The notes below the pieces were generated by a model. That model was given only the letters and a program-made list of their open reading frames with translations. It ran no database searches and had not been told where the DNA came from. Shown here in pieces: positions 39,781 through 50,079 of a stretch of DNA of 58,675 nt. Source of the DNA: Coemansia sp. RSA 922 (lineage: Eukaryota > Kickxellomycota > Kickxellomycetes > Kickxellales > Kickxellaceae); assembly GCA_027577415.1 (NCBI GenBank), contig JANBQS010000024.1, positions 1 to 58,675 of the forward strand. Direction: 5' to 3'. How positions within the stretch are numbered: the stretch's first letter is position 1; every line of letters begins with the position of its first letter. The translations under genes were made by a program, and so were the position numbers.

Positions 39781-42651
39781 TTAGAAAAAGGCAGCGACGA
39801 ATGGCGCCATCATCGCAATGCTGGAGATGACAGCAGTGCTGGCGGACGACTCGGCCCGGCTGTTCTTCATCATACCGAGGCGGGCCTTGGTATCGGCGGC
39901 GGAGCCCTCACTGGCCATGCTCGACTTTGCCGGCGAGACCATGGTCGATTTGGCGTTATTGCGCTTGCCCGAGAACGTAGCACGTGCCTTGATGGTAGCC
40001 GACTCTGCGAGGATGGGAGACGCGGACTCGACAGCAACCGAGGAAGACTCGGCAGCAGCGGTAGCAGCAGCGGTGGCAACAACAACAGCGGTAGTGGTCT
40101 CTACGACAACCGACGAGGATTCGGCAACGATTGACGAAGACTCGGCGACAACCGCAGCCGGCGTGGACTGGGCGCTGACAATGGCGTTGTTATCAGCTCC
40201 AAAGATGTTGGAGTCGAATGGAACCACAGCATGGTCAATGGTGGTCATCTTGACGTTGGGAACCGTGGCCTGGATGATGATCGTGGTAGCGACAATAGCA
40301 GCGCTGTTGGTAACAGTCGCGACTGCAGTGGCGGTGACTGGAGCAACGCTGCTGGAGCTGGCACTGGCAGCGCTGGTGCTGTTGGAGCTAGCGCTAATGC
40401 TGCTGGCGGCGGCACTGGTGCTGCTGGCGATGGCACTGGGACTGTTGGCGACGGTGCTGTTAGCGCTGGATGCTGAAATGACCTCGGCAGCAGGAGACAC
40501 GCTCTGGATCTCGATCTTCTTGCCTGGCTGTCTGGGCTGGGCGGTCTGCGCGGCGACAATGGCGGCCAGGGCGGGCGTAGCATTCTCAGCAGGCTCGTTA
40601 GCCTCAACAACAACAGTCGTGGCAGCAATCATCGCAGCAGCGGGAGTGAGTGCTGCGACAGGAGAGGCAACAGCAACTGGGGCCACTGCAGCAACTGGAG
40701 ACGCAGTGCTAGCTGGCACAATGGCGGCGACAGCAGCGGCAACCAGCGAGGAGGCAGCAACAGAAGCAGCGATTGGGGCATTCACGGCAGCCAGCGAGGC
40801 AGCCACAACAGAAGCAGCTGGCGAGGCAGTCACAACGGACGCGACTGTGGCAGGCGATGTAGCAGCGACAGAAACTGGCTCTGGACCATTGACAACTGCA
40901 GTGGCCGTGGCGGTAGCCACAGCGGTGACCTGAGACACAATAGTGGCGACAACGATCGCAGGACCCTCAGTGTTATCAGCAACGTCATCATCAGCAGCCT
41001 TGACGCTGGGAGTACCAACAACCTTGGCCATTGCTGGGACAGGTGTGACAGCCTTGGCAACGGCGCTGGTGGCAGCAGCCTCAACGGAGCTAGACTCGAC
41101 CACCTGAGTAGCAGGGGCATCTGAGAAAGCAGCAGCCGCAGTGGCCATTGCCGACGCCACCGCATCCTGAGCAACAGCAGCCGCAGCAGCAATCGAGGTG
41201 TGAGCGGCCAGGGCGGCAGCAGAGATGTTGCTCTGCATGGCAGCAAGGGCCGGAGGCGCCAGAGGAGCGCCGGCCTTGGCTGGTGCTGTTACCTGAGTAG
41301 CGGCCGCCTTGACGACCGAGGCGCTAGTGGCCTGAGCGACTGGGGCGGAGGTCAACTGAACTGCAGCAACGGAGGCGGGCTGGGCAGCGACCACGACGTT
41401 GGTGGCCTTGGCAAGTGGCGCGACAACGGTGGCCTCGGCGGTATCAAGGGCAAGAGGAGCCTCAACAGTGTTTGCAGCAACAGTGGCAGTGGTAGAAGCG
41501 GCAACAGACGAAGAACCAGTAGCAGCGACAGAGGAAGAGCCAGTAGCGGCAGCGGCAGAGGACGAACCAGTAGCAGCAGCGGCAGAGGATGAACCAGTAG
41601 CAGCGGCGGCCGAGGTAGACGCAGCAGCTGAAGAAGACGCAGCGGTGGCGCCCGTAGTAGAAGCAGGAGCGGACTGCTGAACGGTCTCCTCAACAATATC
41701 CTCAACAGCCGCGTCAATCACTGCATCATCAGGGCCGATGGTCTTGTCGGCGGCTGCAGGCTTCTCCAGTGCAGAGGACTCAACTACGCCCGCTGGGGAA
41801 GTGACAACGGCGACAGAAATAGCAACAGTGGTTGCGGGCATCTGGCGGGCAGCTGGCGAGGTGGTCGACTGAGCAGTCGAGTTGGAAGCCGACGAAGCGG
41901 ACTGCTCGGCAGTGGAAGCAGGCGCAGAGGTGGCGGATGCAGAAGAAGCAGATGCCGAGGTCGATGCAGAGGCAGCTGGTGCCGAGGTCGACGCAGCTGG
42001 TGACTCAGCCAGGAGGGTGGCCTGCTTGACGGGGCCTTGCTTTCCGGCGGCAGCGACAGTCGCCTTGGGCTTGTTGGCATTGGCGACTGGAGTCGCAGCA
42101 GCTGGGGCTTCTTGCTGGGGAGCCTTTGGCATCTGCTGAGGCTGCTGCTGCTGCTGCTGGGGTTGCTGCTGCTGCTGGGCGGGCTGAGGCTTCTGGACTT
42201 GCTGCTGTGGGACCTGCTGCTGAGGCTTTTGAGGAGCGGCCTCTTCAGCTACGACTGGCTGGTGCACTTGAGCCAAGCGCTGGGCGGACCGTGGGCCAGA
42301 GTTATCAGTAGACATATCGCCGCCGACAATGTAGTGGGCCTGGTCAGGCCGGGATAGCCTGACGACCTCGTTTCTAAAGATGTTGGCGTGGGACTCCTCA
42401 GCATTACGATCGGCGCGCTGCTGTGGGGAGAGCGGAGCATCGTGAGGGTAGCACTGAAGAACGCGGTCGGTCCAGTGGGCCATACATTTGTTGTACTCGA
42501 GAGTACCGGGGCGGAACATACCGCACTGCTCTTGGCGTTCGCTCTTGGTCTCGCCGACGCACCGCTCAACATCTTCGGGCGTGGCCATACGGGCAAACGA
42601 CGTGCTCACTAGCAGAGCGGTGATCGCGCTGAGAGTGCTAAACGTTCTCAT
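39781..42651 (-). CDS. Large Ala/Ser/Val-rich GPI wall protein (adhesin-like)
   Basis: 956 residues. Signal peptide 1-20, a small module with four cysteines (about 31-68: ERCVGE, EQCGMF, YNKCMAH, LQCYPH), a glutamine/proline tract (about 140-172), then some 700 residues of Ala, Ser, Thr and Val, probably heavily O-mannosylated. A 9-residue repeat GSSSAAAAT occurs in tandem, coded at 41508-41615. The end is hydrophobic (ISSIAMMAPFVAAFF), a plausible GPI signal. This is the build of a stalk-like adhesin or structural wall protein. Long antisense frames here are shadows of its codon bias. Confidence 0.8.
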   Translation of the reverse strand: MRTFSTLSAITALLVSTSFARMATPEDVERCVGETKSERQEQCGMFRPGTLEYNKCMAHWTDRVLQCYPHDAPLSPQQRADRNAEESHANIFRNEVVRLSRPDQAHYIVGGDMSTDNSGPRSAQRLAQVHQPVVAEEAAPQKPQQQVPQQQVQKPQPAQQQQQPQQQQQQPQQMPKAPQQEAPAAATPVANANKPKATVAAAGKQGPVKQATLLAESPAASTSAPAASASTSASASSASATSAPASTAEQSASSASNSTAQSTTSPAARQMPATTVAISVAVVTSPAGVVESSALEKPAAADKTIGPDDAVIDAAVEDIVEETVQQSAPASTTGATAASSSAAASTSAAAATGSSSAAAATGSSSAAAATGSSSVAATGSSSVAASTTATVAANTVEAPLALDTAEATVVAPLAKATNVVVAAQPASVAAVQLTSAPVAQATSASVVKAAATQVTAPAKAGAPLAPPALAAMQSNISAAALAAHTSIAAAAAVAQDAVASAMATAAAAFSDAPATQVVESSSVEAAATSAVAKAVTPVPAMAKVVGTPSVKAADDDVADNTEGPAIVVATIVSQVTAVATATATAVVNGPEPVSVAATSPATVASVVTASPAASVVAASLAAVNAPIAASVAASSLVAAAVAAIVPASTASPVAAVAPVAVASPVAALTPAAAMIAATTVVVEANEPAENATPALAAIVAAQTAQPRQPGKKIEIQSVSPAAEVISASSANSTVANSPSAIASSTSAAASSISASSNSTSAASASSSSVAPVTATAVATVTNSAAIVATTIIIQATVPNVKMTTIDHAVVPFDSNIFGADNNAIVSAQSTPAAVVAESSSIVAESSSVVVETTTAVVVATAAATAAAESSSVAVESASPILAESATIKARATFSGKRNNAKSTMVSPAKSSMASEGSAADTKARLGMMKNSRAESSASTAVISSIAMMAPFVAAFF

Positions 42652-43372
42652 ATTTTAAAAAGGGGAATGATTGAACGTGGAGAAGGGGGTGGGTTTTGAG
42701 GCAAGTAAGAATGCTACCACAAGAATGTTTGGAAAAAAATTATTAGTTAAATTATAATTATCAGAAGGAGTAGTCGCCGCAAGAAATAGGAACGGAGGTG
42801 GGCACACAAAAAATATTATCTTGGACTAGAAAAGGCTAAGTGGAAAAGGGGAGGGCAGGAAAAAAGGTCGTCATATTTATCAATCCTCCCATCCTTCCCC
42901 TCTCTCCCTGGGATGTCCTTGCTCTCAATGTCTCTGGTTTTGCAACACAAGTGGTCAGAAAATAAGCAAACACAAAAAAGTGCGGGGGAATGAAAAAAAA
43001 AAAAAAGTAATAGGCATGGTAATCAAATAAAATAACCCCAGTGTCTAACTTTAGCAGTAACGGGAGATGAAATATTGCAAATATATTCGAAACAATTTAA
43101 GCGTGAGACTTTAGTGGAAAAAAAAATCTGACAGTGTTCTCAGGCTCGCAACCAAAAGACTTTCACGGTTTGTTTTTCTACTTCCAAGGAGAGATCTTGG
43201 AGATCAATCAATCGCCTCGTTACAAACAAAAAAAAATGCGGGGGGGAATTTTGGTGATGTTTTGGATCTTGCGAATGGTGAGCCAGATCTTGTTGCTTGA
43301 CCTGTGATATGTGAGGGTGGATGATATTTGGTGTAATGCTTTTTTATTGTTTATTTAAAAGTTGTAGCGAGG
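42652..43372. other. Intergenic, promoter of the wall-protein gene
   Basis: AT-rich with A and G runs. No gene or RNA recognised. Confidence 0.4.
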
Positions 43373-43482
43373 GTATAAAAGAGGTGGCGCTTGCTTCTAT
43401 TGTTTTTTTTTTCCTCACCGAGAAATAAACTCTTTAAAACCATATATTCATTTCATATTCTCTAACCCAACTACAAACAAAT
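43373..43482 (+). promoter_or_regulatory. Orphan TATA module 2
   Basis: GTATAAAAGAGGTGG followed by CCTCACCGAGAAATAAA, CATATATTCAT, TATTCTCT and ACAAAC, the same order as at 12679-12800. No sense ORF follows; it abuts the 3' end of the SENP8-like gene and would be read antisense to it. Confidence 0.5.
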
Positions 43483-44549
43483 TCAATTCAAAGTAGGCAC
43501 ACTGTTGTTATACCTGGCGTAGTGATCATTGACTAGTGCCTGCAATGTCATACGCGCCTTTAATGGATTGCACAGATCTCCATAGTCAATCCACCAAAAC
43601 GAACGCTCAATAGTTGGCGCCACCAATGTTGCTGGGCGCACCGCTATTCTATTCCGCGTGTTGCTGCTATTCCGAATAAAAGGCGACATGGGTCGCCTAA
43701 TGACGCCACTACTGTCGTCGCTTGAGTCATGGTACGTCGATGAGCGACTAGGCAAGGAAGAGGACTGTGGCTGGCTGCTATGACGGCGATTATTCAAGGC
43801 GATAGAGGCAATATGGCGTGTGGTATCGGGCTCAGCAGAGAGTTTGCGGAGACGTCGAGGGCGAGGTGGCACTGGCGGCGGCAACGATAAACGATGTGAT
43901 GTTTGTACTGCTGGAGGTAGGCGCAAGTCGTTGTAGCGACGGGCTAAAAGGTCAGTATACAATACGACGAAAATACCGCAATCCGATCCATTCTCTTGCT
44001 GCGGACAACTGTGAGTAACCATTGGTGGACCCTGACTGCTGGCGCCAAAAAGAAAGAGGTCTAGTTTGGATTTAACCGCCAATGCGCACTGGTAGTTGAT
44101 ATTGGCCATGCTATCGTAATAATGGTACGTAGGGTTGGTGTGCTTGACATAGACGAGTAAGGACCAATGCGAACCACCAACATGTTCAAAGCCGTTGCTA
44201 TTGTTGATTGGGATAAATATGATCTCCTTTGAGTTCATGTCAGTGGGAAGCGCTGACCTTAACGACTCGACGTCTACACAGCGATATGTTGTTAGCAATT
44301 GCAGAATTTGTTCTTTTGTGCAGAGATGCAAGATGACAACAAAAGTTTACCTTGTTGTAGGCGAAGACACTGTACTAGCGTTGGTTTAAGTAGCAGAACG
44401 CTGTTGTCGCCGCGAAGTATCTCGTGGGTCAAGTACTCGTAGTAAAAGCTCAGCATAGCGTCGTTGAGCCACTGTCCTTCATGTAAAGTCAGTGGGTCGC
44501 CGCTATAAACGGCCGTGTCGTGGTAAGAAAACAATAGAGTTTCGTGCAT
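43483..44549 (-). CDS. SENP8: NEDD8-specific protease (SENP8/NEDP1-like), two exons
   Basis: A Ulp1-fold cysteine protease that matures or removes NEDD8. Exon 1 is 44351-44549, intron 44274-44350 (77 nt, GTAAAC...GTGTAG, branch-like TTGCTAAC), exon 2 43483-44273, phase 1; product 329 residues. The catalytic triad is H102 (GGSHWS), D120 (YYDS) and C155 (GSDCG), with Q148/Q149 for the oxyanion hole. The opening, including WLND (27-30), matches SENP8, which sets the start at 44549; the longer upstream ATG at 44663 adds a spurious front. About 150 extra residues follow the protease core, Ser/Arg-rich and ending in a Trp-containing segment (RSFWWIDYGDL). Confidence 0.9.
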
Positions 44550-44759
44550 TGTGAAAAAGGAATAAGATATTGACCTATCTGAATATAGGAAAATGAATAA
44601 GGGTATGTCTACTTGTGCGTATTTCAAGAAATGTGGGAAAAAGAAAGAAAAAAAAGATTGCAAACTATTCCACTAGTCAGCCGCTAGGTGTTAAATGTAT
44701 GTAGAGTACATGCACGTTAACATGTGCCAATGTATAAATATGTATTTTTTTAAATTTAA

Positions 44760-46079
44760 TTATAGAGTTTCCATCCACTTGATGTTACCATAGACTAATA
44801 CTTGTTTAGGTAAGCGACCAGGTACAGGAGATATCAGGATCAGCCTCTTCTTTTCCATATCAACCACCGTGACATTAACAAAGCCCAGTGCTTGCATACC
44901 CGCTACACTATCGCCTTCAGACTCCATTGAAGCATCAGTAACAGCCAATATCGAGTGAGTCAAGGCTTCGTCCGGCTCTACGGGCAGCACCGACGTATCA
45001 GTCAGCTTGCGAGTTTCACCCAAGGGCAAAGTAGACGATGGAGCGACAGAGTCTTCGCCTACCCGCAAGATACGAATTTCCTGGAAATTGGCTACAGTCG
45101 AAAACGAAGAGAAGGGTTCTTTCGGCGTGCCGTAAAAATACTGCTGAATAATGCGCGAATTATATTGTTGTCTGAACATTGCCGAGCGGTCGACTGTTCC
45201 TCCAGAACGAGCCATCTTTAACACCGTGACGCCGTTTTTGGCAAAGGGGCGGTTAGACAGAAGGCTGAACATACGCTCGCTGCCGACTACTAGCAGTGTA
45301 GTGATGCCCAGGGCTGATATGGCATGGTCGATGGTCTCACATTTAGCTGCGTCTGTGAATCCACGGGTATCGACAAATAGTCCCGATGCTGCTGACTGCG
45401 AGTTATTAGCCGAATGCCGGCCAATTGCCGCCGCCATACGGTCTACGAGTAAGTTGAACAGCTCTTTGTTGTCTGTAGGCTGCTCATGGCCAAACTGCCA
45501 CACTAGCGGAGTATCGGGAGGACCCGCAGACGACGACATGGCATAGCCCATAAATCCGGTCTCTATATCGACAGTTTTCGACATGGGAGTAACCGACACT
45601 GTGCCGGGAACAGTGACCGAGGCATCCATAGGATCCAAGTCAACGTACAGGGGAGTCTCGCCCATCCTCACAGCGTAGTTAATAAGCGTGCGGGCCAACG
45701 ACGTCTTGCCGCTATCGTCTGGGCCCACTATCATCACTCGCGGACCGGTGGCACTGTCACTGCGTGCTCGGACTCGTAGCTGTTGTAGAGCCATGTGCAG
45801 GCTTATGCAAGAGTCCATGGGAGTCTCGCCTGCTACGTAGGCTGACTGGCACTCGCCTAGCACGGTCAGTGTGCAGCCGTCCCAACTGAACACTACGCCA
45901 TTTTCGCCGCTGAAAGAGTACGATGCCTCGCGACCTAATTCGGCACCAAAATACTCGGCCTGTCCGTGTTTTAGCTTGATCTCGATCGTATGCTTAAAGT
46001 CCACTTCGAAACGGAATTCCTCGCCTGGACCGAGCACCCACTCTACCGGCTTTTGGCTATTAGCACCCACCGAGGCCAT
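44760..46079 (-). CDS. CLP1: Clp1, mRNA 3'-end processing factor / RNA kinase family
   Basis: A 439-residue subunit of cleavage factor IA, which takes part in pre-mRNA cleavage and polyadenylation. The amino-terminal beta domain (to about 105), the P-loop GPDDSGKTS (119-127), LYVDLDP and a carboxyl beta domain with a final strand (QVLVYGNIKWME) follow the Clp1 layout. Where human CLP1, an active RNA 5'-kinase, has GKST, the sequence here is GKTS, as in yeast, where the kinase activity is lost; this hints at a non-catalytic protein but does not prove it. The gene faces the Ayr1-like gene across a 245-bp promoter. Confidence 0.93.
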   Translation of the reverse strand: MASVGANSQKPVEWVLGPGEEFRFEVDFKHTIEIKLKHGQAEYFGAELGREASYSFSGENGVVFSWDGCTLTVLGECQSAYVAGETPMDSCISLHMALQQLRVRARSDSATGPRVMIVGPDDSGKTSLARTLINYAVRMGETPLYVDLDPMDASVTVPGTVSVTPMSKTVDIETGFMGYAMSSSAGPPDTPLVWQFGHEQPTDNKELFNLLVDRMAAAIGRHSANNSQSAASGLFVDTRGFTDAAKCETIDHAISALGITTLLVVGSERMFSLLSNRPFAKNGVTVLKMARSGGTVDRSAMFRQQYNSRIIQQYFYGTPKEPFSSFSTVANFQEIRILRVGEDSVAPSSTLPLGETRKLTDTSVLPVEPDEALTHSILAVTDASMESEGDSVAGMQALGFVNVTVVDMEKKRLILISPVPGRLPKQVLVYGNIKWMETL

Positions 46080-46324
46080 TGCTGAGTATAAAAAAATTAT
46101 TTAAAAATGATTGAAAACAAAGATTAAGAAAGAAAGAACAAGGTCGTTGTTGCCCCACTCCTCCCAAACCCTGGACTCAATAAGACTGATGATCTTGATT
46201 ATCTGGCGGATCACTTATGAACAGGCGATGATGATGATGATGTGAGAGTGATAAAGGTCCAAGCACTGTTACTTTCTTTTTATCTTTGAATTTCCTCTTC
46301 TTTTATTTCTTTATTCTACTTTGT

Positions 46325-47353
46325 ATGACTGTCACTACGACTAATAACGAGCGCGTTGTGCTGATAAGCGGGTGTTCGGCTGGCGGTATTGGCCATCACT
46401 TGGCTTTAGAACTCGCAGCACAGGGATGCCGAGTATTCGCTGGCGTCCGCACACTAAGCAAAGCGCAGACACTCGTAGATAATAATCCTCGTATTGAAGC
46501 TGTAGAGCTGGACATAACCAAAGATAGCTCAGTCGATGCCGCCATAGCCCACGTGCTTGCTGCTACAGGTGGGCGGATAGACATACTAGTGAACAACGCT
46601 GGCGTTCTAAGCGCGAGCCCCGTAGTTGAGGCACCGCTGTCTGAGGTGCAGCAGGTCTTTGACACTAATGTAGTTGGTCTGGCTCGCCTCTGTCGCGCTG
46701 TAGCTCCAACTATGATGGACCGTCGCCATGGTACTATAGTCAATGTGGGGTCGGTTAGCGGATATGTGGCTACGCCCTGGGTGGGCTTTTACGCAGCGTC
46801 AAAGGCTGCAGTCCACGCGTACTCTGACTCTCTGCGTATGGAGCTGGCACCCTTCGGCGTCAATGTCATAATTGTTGCGCCAGGTAGCATCAAGTCCAAC
46901 CTAGTCCTAAACCTCGAGTCTCTTTTCGACAACAGTAACTCGCGATACGAGTTGGCGCGCTCGGCTATTGAGGCTCGAGCTGCACTATCGCAGGAAGATG
47001 ACTCGACACCCGCCGACAAGTTTGCTCGTATCGTTGTGCCTCAGATACTTTGCGGCTCTCCATCTGCCTATATTACCTATGGTACTCATTCGGCGGCTAC
47101 GCGGTTCTTGTACTATGTGCCGCCGGTTATTCGCGATTATATCTTTGGTCGTCGCTTTGGCACTCATCAGCTGGCAAAGGACTTGCCATCAGTAGAAGGT
47201 GATGGAGTATGCCCAGTTTCTGGTAAGAAGGGTGGTTGCCCGATGTCGGGCAAGGCATCTTCAGTTTCGTGCCCGATTGCTAGTCCTGCGGCGATGTGGG
47301 TAGCCCTGGCGGCAGTCGTAGTAGGCGGCGTCTATACCCTTTTCAAGTCGTAG
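46325..47353 (+). CDS. AYR1: Ayr1-type short-chain dehydrogenase with CP-motif tail
   Basis: 342 residues from the ATG at 46325; the 13 codons above it form an unlikely hydrophobic leader. It is probably 1-acyldihydroxyacetone-phosphate reductase of the ER and lipid droplets, using NADPH to make lysophosphatidate. Motifs: SGCSAGGIG (15-23), NNAG (90-93), the catalytic serine S143, YAASK (156-160) and PGSIKSN. After the catalytic domain come three Cys-Pro motifs, VCPVSG, GCPMSG and SCPI (cysteines 296, 305, 316), and a membrane anchor (323-338). The CP triplets resemble heme-regulatory motifs and are not usual in Ayr1. Confidence 0.85.
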   Translation: MTVTTTNNERVVLISGCSAGGIGHHLALELAAQGCRVFAGVRTLSKAQTLVDNNPRIEAVELDITKDSSVDAAIAHVLAATGGRIDILVNNAGVLSASPVVEAPLSEVQQVFDTNVVGLARLCRAVAPTMMDRRHGTIVNVGSVSGYVATPWVGFYAASKAAVHAYSDSLRMELAPFGVNVIIVAPGSIKSNLVLNLESLFDNSNSRYELARSAIEARAALSQEDDSTPADKFARIVVPQILCGSPSAYITYGTHSAATRFLYYVPPVIRDYIFGRRFGTHQLAKDLPSVEGDGVCPVSGKKGGCPMSGKASSVSCPIASPAAMWVALAAVVVGGVYTLFKS

Positions 47354-47626
47354 TGTTATTGAGTTACTAGTATTTCGGATAATGGATCAACTGGGCGAGA
47401 TCATCACTTTCACATGGCGGCGCATGTAATTGGTAGCACTCGTGGCTTGAGGAGGAAAGGAAAGCTGCATGCAGAGCTTGTGACTTTTTTATTTCGCCGT
47501 CTAAATCAAAAAAAGACGAGGGGGCTGGACTCTACCATCTCCGCAACCAAACAAGAAAAAAATTATTTGCACTTTACTTTTTTTCCTTGGTCCTCTCTTT
47601 TTTTTTTAACTAATACTTTTATCATT

Positions 47627-50023
47627 ATGCTGGACCATATTCTCGGAAAGCCATCAGCTAATATACGTCGCTCGCAAGCCCTGGGGTTTGCCTTTTTGGC
47701 AGCTCTACTACTCCAACGCAAAGAAGCGCCGTGGTGTCTACGGTGGCTATCACGCTGGGAGAGCCGCATACCAGCATGGAAGGCATTAATCGGATGGTCA
47801 GCGATACTATACTTGCTCAAGCACATGGACGACCTCTTGGGACTGAACGCACCAGAGCCCTTGCGTGAGTACTACAGTCGTAGTTTCTACCGAACCACCT
47901 GGGTATTTACTGCGTTAGATGCAGGGTTTTGGACAGCCATGTCGATTAGACCCAAGCCCTTGCGTGACGTCCTTTCTCTGCTCTTTTCATTGTACTACTT
48001 GGTGTTTACTAACCGGGGTATTGAAAAAGTTCGCAAAGTAAGGGCTCTTATTACTATCGACCATTTGCGCACATCTTGGAACAAGGGCGTAGATAATCCA
48101 CTACTGCGCTTTGTTAGGCGCTTGCATTCCAGTCGATTGACCATCCATCGTATCGTCGACCTGCCGCAAAGAGAACCAAGCGAAGGAGACGAGTGTAGCA
48201 GCGGTGGACGTCTTTCGGAGGCTGCTGATTTGGAGCCAGCAAAGTGTCATATTTTGTATGCCGGCGACCCAACCACTTTTGCTTCTAACCGACACATTGT
48301 GCTAAACTACCCCGGCGGCGGATTTGTTAGCATGGGTCCCGAGTGCCATATGGATTACTTGAGTGCTTGGGCTGAGCGTACGGGCGCCATAGTCGTCAGT
48401 GTCGATTATGCCAAGGCTCCCGAGTACCCGTACCCCTATGCAATCGACCAGTGCTATGAAGTCTATCGCTCGCTAATCCAGACTAACGGGCGCTGTATTG
48501 GCTTGGACTTGGCAGATCCTTTGCGTGTTGTGTTGGCTGGAGACTCGGCGGGCGGCAACATCACGGCCAGTGTCATGTTCCGTATACTCGAGGCGCCCGA
48601 TCAACTGCGTATCCCCGAGGGTATTGTATTTATCTACGGATGTTTCAACATCGATATCCGCGCTTGGATGACCCGCGATGAGACCCGGATGCTGCTTGGC
48701 GCAGCCACAGTAGACACTCCCAATCCCGCGTCAGAGCAGCAGCACTCAATGTCGAATAGTGCGGGGCGTCGTTCATTGGTTGCTGTGCGCGACCACTTGC
48801 ATCATGTATCGCCCTTGGCTGTGACCAACTTGGATGACGGATATCAACAGCGCAAGTTCCGCCGCAAGAAGCCAGTTTACATTGACGACCGCGTGCGTGT
48901 AGTGCGCAAGACGCCTGGCGACTCTGTTGATAACAGCGACAATGCCGAGGAAGAACCCACTACTGCTCATGTCTCGGATAAGTCTCGTGGTGTCGGATAT
49001 GTGCCACTGACGATGACTAGCAGCTTTACGTACTTTAACGACCAAGTACTGTCGCCCGAGATGATGCGTGCCATGGTCATCATGTACATTGGTCCCAATG
49101 GTCGACCGAACTTCCGTACAGACTATTATCTGTCGCCTATCGTAGCACCGGACCATCTCTTGGAGCGTTTCCCGCCCGTGTACTTTATGTGTGGCGAGAA
49201 GGATCCAATGGTCGACGACACGGTTTTATTCGCAGCTCGTATTCGCAGCGCCAAGCAAAAGACTACTCGTGTTAGTGAGCCTATCAATCCTAGTGGTTGT
49301 GAATTATTGCCTGGTAAAGTACACGAGTACCGCGATTATCGTTCGTCCAAACTATACAGTCGTCGACACAGTCAGCCACCCTCCTCGGTTGGTACACATG
49401 GCTCGACTCAGTTTTATATTGGTAGTACCGATGTCAGCGATAACGACGAGGATCAGACAACATCTAGTGGTATGCCGTTGCCAGCATCCCTGCGTATGTC
49501 TCAGTTCCCTGCCGCTATTAATACTGGGACTGCTCGAGCGAGTACTGGTCAGGGTGTTAGTCGTCCGGTTATCAAGGTGAAACTCTTGGCGGGAATGTCG
49601 CATGGGTTTATGCAAATGTACTCGTTACTTCCTGAATCAAAGAGCGTAGCTAATACGCTCGGTGACTGGTTAGGCGAGCTGTTGTTTGGCGATCATACTA
49701 TTACACCATACTCGCGCTGTGCATCTGCCGTCGCTATCAACGAAGGAAACAATATGCCATTGTCGCCGGACCATGGTAGTCGTCAACGGCATAAAAAGGC
49801 GATTGGAAAACCAGTGTCTGTTCAGTATCACGTACTACCACCTACACCTCCATTGTCGGCGGCTTTGCCAGTTTCAACATTGTCTAATGCTGCTGGTGTG
49901 GGAATGGCGGAGGTAAAGAACATATTCGCTCGTGGCGATATCGACAAACACGGTATTGAAATTGTATCAGCAGCAAATATGGTCAGGAGACGTGGATATG
50001 GTCTAGCCGATCCACTAAATTAA
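47627..50023 (+). CDS. Membrane-associated alpha/beta hydrolase, hormone-sensitive-lipase type
   Basis: 798 residues from the ATG at 47627; the ATG at 47414 would add 71 residues from a T-rich leader. The amino-terminal 180 residues hold two or three hydrophobic spans. The hydrolase core has YPGGGF (oxyanion loop, HGGG variant), GDSAGGN with the nucleophile serine, CGEKDPMVDD with the acid, and GMSHGF with the histidine, the HSL/arylacetamide-deacetylase group. Large polar inserts interrupt the core after the nucleophile and before the histidine. The tail is disordered. A lipase or steryl/acyl esterase at the ER is likely; the substrate is unknown. Confidence 0.85.
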   Translation: MLDHILGKPSANIRRSQALGFAFLAALLLQRKEAPWCLRWLSRWESRIPAWKALIGWSAILYLLKHMDDLLGLNAPEPLREYYSRSFYRTTWVFTALDAGFWTAMSIRPKPLRDVLSLLFSLYYLVFTNRGIEKVRKVRALITIDHLRTSWNKGVDNPLLRFVRRLHSSRLTIHRIVDLPQREPSEGDECSSGGRLSEAADLEPAKCHILYAGDPTTFASNRHIVLNYPGGGFVSMGPECHMDYLSAWAERTGAIVVSVDYAKAPEYPYPYAIDQCYEVYRSLIQTNGRCIGLDLADPLRVVLAGDSAGGNITASVMFRILEAPDQLRIPEGIVFIYGCFNIDIRAWMTRDETRMLLGAATVDTPNPASEQQHSMSNSAGRRSLVAVRDHLHHVSPLAVTNLDDGYQQRKFRRKKPVYIDDRVRVVRKTPGDSVDNSDNAEEEPTTAHVSDKSRGVGYVPLTMTSSFTYFNDQVLSPEMMRAMVIMYIGPNGRPNFRTDYYLSPIVAPDHLLERFPPVYFMCGEKDPMVDDTVLFAARIRSAKQKTTRVSEPINPSGCELLPGKVHEYRDYRSSKLYSRRHSQPPSSVGTHGSTQFYIGSTDVSDNDEDQTTSSGMPLPASLRMSQFPAAINTGTARASTGQGVSRPVIKVKLLAGMSHGFMQMYSLLPESKSVANTLGDWLGELLFGDHTITPYSRCASAVAINEGNNMPLSPDHGSRQRHKKAIGKPVSVQYHVLPPTPPLSAALPVSTLSNAAGVGMAEVKNIFARGDIDKHGIEIVSAANMVRRRGYGLADPLN

Positions 50024-50079
50024 CAAGGGATATATTTGAATACAAACTTTAGTGAAATACAAATTTTTTCTTTATGTGC

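Noticed and set aside
39818..40933. A 371-codon plus-strand frame opposite the Ala/Ser-rich wall protein
   Set aside because: A mirror of the repetitive codons on the other strand; the minus frame has signal peptide and GPI end.
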